From Plantibacter sp. VKM Ac-2880 (lineage in GTDB: Bacteria > Actinomycetota > Actinomycetes > Actinomycetales > Microbacteriaceae), in contig NZ_JADKSJ010000002.1 of the NCBI RefSeq assembly GCF_015351235.1, positions 992,001 to 1,056,000 on the forward strand: a stretch of 64,000 nt of DNA. Reading direction: 5' to 3'. The position numbers were made by a program, and so were the translations under genes. The notes beneath the pieces are model-generated. The model was not told the DNA's origin. It did not search any database and saw only the letters and a list, made by a program, of their open reading frames with translations. Below are positions 60,494-64,000 of this stretch, piece by piece (the stretch's first letter is position 1; each line of letters opens with the position of its first letter).

Positions 60494-63400
60494 TCAGGCC
60501 GCTCGGCGACGCGTCCGCATCGCGACGAGGACGCCACCGAGCAGGAGCAGGAGCACGCCCGTGCCGATCGTTCCGATGGGCAGCTCCGTGCCGGTCCTGG
60601 CGAGCGACCCGCCAGCAGCCGCACCGTCGACGATCGTCCCGTCGGCTGCCACGACGCGCACCTCGGTCCACCCGATGAGCGAGCCGTCGGCTGCGTAGAC
60701 CGCGACGCGGTGGTCACCCAGCGTCGCGTCGGCCGGGATCGTCGCCAGCAGGTCACCGGCGGAGTTCGTCGTGCCTGCGGCGATGCGCGCAGGCGTCGAG
60801 TACAGCCACACCTCGACGGCCGTGGCCGCGAACCGGTCCTCGAGCCCGACCGTGACGGTCTCGCCACGCCGCACGGTGTCGGCCAGCGTGATCGCACCGC
60901 GGTTGGCCTCGGTGAGGCTCGTCCCTGGCAGCGGTGTGACTCCACCGGTCGGCGGCGTCACGGGCGTGATCGTGCCGGGCAGCGACCCGAGACGCAGAGC
61001 CTCGGAAGCGAAGCCGTCGGCGAACCAGTACACGGGACGCTTCCCGTCGACCGACAGCGAGGCCGGCGCGGTCGCGAAGCCCTCGTTGTTGAGGTCAGGC
61101 AGGCCTGCGGGGCGGGCAACCTGGGCGATGCCGGGCTGCTCGGTCCCGTTCAAGGTGATCTGCGCACCGGTACCGGCGCAACCGTCGTCGCACACGGCCC
61201 ACAGCACGCCGAGGGTCGTGTCGTAGTCGAGCGCCATGACCGCCGGGAGGCCCGGGTCGATCGTCGAGACCAACGTGGCGGAGCCGTCGGCGTTCAGCGC
61301 GAACGCGTACACGTCGCCGGTGTCCTCGACGCCGACGAAGAACAGCCCGTCACCGTGACCCGCATAGTCGGCCGGGTCGTACGTCGCCTTCGTGTTGTCG
61401 TCGAAGAGCTTGCCGACGAGGTCACCGTCGGCCACCCACTCGACCGCTTCGACACCGAGGTTCGCGCCGACCGTCGGCAGCAGGGCCGTGAGGTCCCACT
61501 CCTCGGACGCGACGACGTCCGGTCCGGGCGCGTTCGGGTCGACCTTGAGCACGGCGTTCAGCGTCGTGCCCTTCACGCTGTTGTCGCGCTCCACGCCGAC
61601 ATAGACGGAACCGGTGCCGTCGACCGTGATGCCCTCGGTGTCGGGGCCGGCCGCAGCGGGGTTCGACGCGTCCTTCTGGAAGCGTGCGCGCTTGCCGTTC
61701 TCCCAACCGTCGACGAACGAGACGGAACCGTCAGCGGCGATGGCGAGCTTCCAGAACGTGCCGGTGCCGTTGTCGACAGCCCAGAGGAACGCGCCGTCGG
61801 CGGTGACCTGGGTGTCGAGGCCCGAGCTGTCCTCGAGGAACGTCGGCGTCGTGTCGAGCACGGTGACGTCGGGCGAGCCGGGCCACGGGCCGACGGGGAT
61901 CTCGCCGGCGCACACGTTGGCGGCGCCCTGGTCGACTCGCTGGTCGCGGCGAAGGCACCGGTGGCATCGGGGCAGCGACCCCAGGTGGTGGCCGGGTGTC
62001 CCTCGCCCCAGGTGGTGGAGTCGAGCAGTGCGTCGCCCTCGAAGAGGCGGACCGTGTCACCGCCGCCGAGACCGAAGCCGAGGGCCGCACGCTCGATGAC
62101 GAGGTAGCCGCCGGCCGCGATCGTGGTGCCCGCGGGGATCGCGTAGGCGTGGGTGTCGTCGTCGTCCTTCACGACGATGCCGGAGACGTCGAGCGTGGTG
62201 GCGGTCGGGTTGACGAGTTCGATCCAGTCGTCGGGCGATCCGCCGTCGGACTCGACCTCGTTGATGCGCACCGGGTTGCCGCACGCGTTGCGGAGCCCCT
62301 TGGTGGAGATGGCGGCGTCGGCGAACTCACCGGTGCCGTCAGGGCAGCGGGCGAGGACACCCTCGGCGTGAGCGGCGTAGGCGTGCTGCGCGACGGTCGT
62401 GCCGGCCGCGTTGCGCACCGTGACGGTGTCGCCGTTGCCGAGCCCGAAGACGAAGTCCACGTTCTGGTCGAAGACGAAGTAGGCGCCCGGCTCGAGGATC
62501 GTGCCGGCGGGCAGCGGGGTCGTCTGGTCGGCGTGGCCCACCGGGTCGTCGTCCATGAGGGTCCAGCCGGAGAGGTCGACCGCGGTCGGCTCGAGGTTGA
62601 CGACCTCGACCCAGTCGGTGGCGTCGCCGTTCGACTCGATCTCGTTGATGGCGAGGTTCGGGAGCACGCAGTCGTTCACCGCACCCTTGGTGATGTTGGC
62701 GAGCACGAACGGGCCTTCGCCGTCGGGGCAGCGGGCGAGGGTCGCTGCGAGCGAATCGCCGCCGATCACCGGGTGGCCGCTCCAGGTGCCGGAGCGGTCG
62801 ATGAGTGTGCCGGCGTCGTCGAAGAGGCGGATCTCGTCGGCGCTGCCGATGCCGATCGGGTCGCGGAAGGCCGCTTCCACGCCGCCGACGAGGCCGATGG
62901 TCGACTCCTCGACGACGAGGAACTCGCCCGCGGCGATCGACGTGCCGGGCAGGAACTGCCAGCGGTGGTCGTCGGAATTGTCGCGGATCTCATAGCCGGA
63001 GATGTCCAGCGCCTCGGTGCCCGGGTTGAAGAACTCGACCCAGTCGGCCGGCTGTGAGTCGACCTCGTTGATGCGGATCTCGCCAGGCGTCTCGGGGACC
63101 TCGGGTGCCGTGAAGACGTTCGCGGCGCCCTTCGTCGACTCGGTGGTCTCGGCCCAGCCGGTGCGGTCGGCGGTGACGCCGTAGGTGTTCACGGCGTGGC
63201 CGGTCCACGAGTACTCGTCGGCGAGCGCCGCGGTGGGGTCGAACAGGCGGACCGAGTCCTCCTTGCCGAGGCCGAACCCGAGCTGCTCCTCCTCGACGAC
63301 GAGGAACGCGCCGGGCTCGACGACGGTGCCGGCCGGGAACGCGTAGTTGCTGTCGTCCTTGTTGTCCTTCACGACCCAGCCGTCGAGCGTGATCGCGGTG

Positions 63401-63576
63401 GCGGCGGTGTTGGTGAACTCGATCCAGTCGCCGGGGACGCCCCCGGAGGACTCGACCTCGTTGATCTGGAGCCCCGGCGCTGGGGCGGCGGTGGCGACGG
63501 CGGGCGTCGCGATGAGGGCGGTTGCACCGATGGCGCACGCGGCGGTCATCGTCAACACGCGGTTGAGGCGGGGCAT
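60494..63576 (-). pseudogene. Sortase-anchored protein with four lamin-tail domains and an esterase-like phytase domain, broken by a one-base deletion
   Basis: The repaired product would be about 1027 residues: signal peptide (MPRLNRVLTMTAACAIG, cleaved after AAP), four lamin-tail (LTD) domains beginning LQINEVES, IRINEVDS, LAINEIES and VRINEVES, a beta-propeller-like domain (TPTFLEDSSGLDTQVTADG, GVEDTGDVYAFAL) like esterase-like phytases, and a wall-sorting end (LARTG at the boundary, a hydrophobic helix, then RTRRR). The frame breaks at about 61930: three LTD repeats end STKG/ITKG, but the fourth reads STRAPP because one base of AAG is missing. Downstream frame 60494-61915 continues perfectly. 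A recent mutation or sequencing error is likely. Confidence 0.85.
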
Positions 63577-63741
63577 GGGTCTCCAGGGCACGAAGGGACG
63601 GGGATCTGCACCCATCCCATCGGCGTGGGGTTGCCGGATGGAGGAGCGACGGTGACCGGAAGGTGAACGGCGGGTGGCTTCCCAGGCGACACGTGCCAGG
63701 ATCCGGCAGTTCGGGCGCGGCCCCGGGCTTACGCTCAGCCC

Positions 63742-64000
63742 ATGACCGACCTCGACCACGCTCCGACCGGCGAACTCACCGGCTGGGTGCGGACCCCGTT
63801 CACCGGCGGTGGCGTCACGCACGACCGCTTCGAGCAAGGCTCGGGGCCGGGTGTCGTCCTCATCCCCGAGCTTCCGGGGCTGACGCCCGAGGTCCTCGGG
63901 CTGGCGGAGCACCTCGTCCAGGAGGGGTTCACCGTCTCGATCCCGTCGCCGTTCGGGACACCGGGGCGCGAGGGCACCCTCGGGTACACGCTCGCCAGCG
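63742..64000 (+). CDS. Dienelactone-hydrolase-family protein (3' truncated by window edge)
   Basis: An ATG at 63742 opens a frame that runs to the end of the window without a stop (86 residues). It contains GSGPGVVLIPELPGLTPEVLGLAEHLVQEGF followed by SIPSPFG, the beta-alpha start of the dienelactone hydrolase alpha/beta fold (usual E/H-x-x-G pattern after VVLIPE). The catalytic Cys/Ser, Asp and His lie beyond the window. It is divergent from the LTD-protein gene with a 165-base gap. Confidence 0.8.
   Translation, partial: MTDLDHAPTGELTGWVRTPFTGGGVTHDRFEQGSGPGVVLIPELPGLTPEVLGLAEHLVQEGFTVSIPSPFGTPGREGTLGYTLAS

Overview
The window is 64 kb of high-GC DNA from an actinobacterium, most likely of the family Microbacteriaceae. 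The evidence is the base composition, the many GTG starts, the dense 4-base ATGA/GTGA gene overlaps, several Actinobacteria-typical small families (DUF6458-like, TipAS regulator, LAxTG-anchored wall protein) and a dispersed intergenic repeat built on GGTCCCTGAGCCTGTCGAAG. The genus cannot be fixed from sequence reading alone. No rRNA, tRNA, CRISPR array, transposase or prophage was seen, so this looks like ordinary chromosome rich in sugar-catabolism islands.

Layout. 1-6.5 kb: a partial exported-type protein, ppnP, a TPP-riboswitch-controlled thiamine salvage operon (thiM-thiE-thiD/tenA), a HAD phosphatase and a DedA/CDP-alcohol phosphatidyltransferase fusion. 6.9-12.5 kb: a DUF4190-like membrane protein, an EamA exporter with its own FCD-type GntR regulator and a matching operator, a two-component system and a GNAT acetyltransferase. 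12.7-21.3 kb: a convergent carbon-source island. One arm has a DhaK-DhaL kinase, an RpiB-like isomerase, a TIM-like isomerase and a GntR regulator; the other has an AP-endonuclease-2-like TIM barrel, a 3-hydroxyacyl-CoA-dehydrogenase-like oxidoreductase, an SDR, a 36-residue membrane peptide and an anion:cation-symporter-type MFS permease. Both outer promoters carry the same ATCCTATAGGA(T) palindrome. The enzyme set fits oxidation and decarboxylation of a branched or linear C5 sugar acid (D-apionate is the best-known precedent) to erythrulose, then phosphorylation and two isomerisations to erythrose 4-phosphate.

21.5-33.8 kb: a LON-domain protein, msrA, a MOSC protein, a LacI regulator divergent from a Gfo/Idh-aldo/keto-reductase fusion, and a ribose-type ABC transporter (two permeases, a double ATPase, a lipoprotein binding protein) divergent from a FadR-like GntR. 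33.9-46.4 kb: membrane and lipoproteins (one apparently frameshifted), a second two-component system, a VanY-like carboxypeptidase, an ArsR-phosphatase fusion with tandem operators, a Ser/Thr kinase operon, a DHA2 drug exporter with TetR, and a pair of small secreted proteins. 46.6-58.4 kb: an aldo/keto reductase-GH29 fucosidase pair, a YtrA-type regulator with a DUF1648 membrane protein, and a DeoR-controlled amino-sugar or galactoside operon (GH4, ABC uptake system, AgaS-like SIS enzyme, BadF-type kinase). 58.6-64 kb: a DUF2268 putative metalloprotease behind a textbook MerR/TipA-type promoter, its probable TipAS regulator, a sortase-anchored lamin-tail-domain protein broken by a one-base deletion, and the start of a dienelactone-hydrolase-family gene.

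Protein families were assigned by recognising motifs by eye; no database search was possible.
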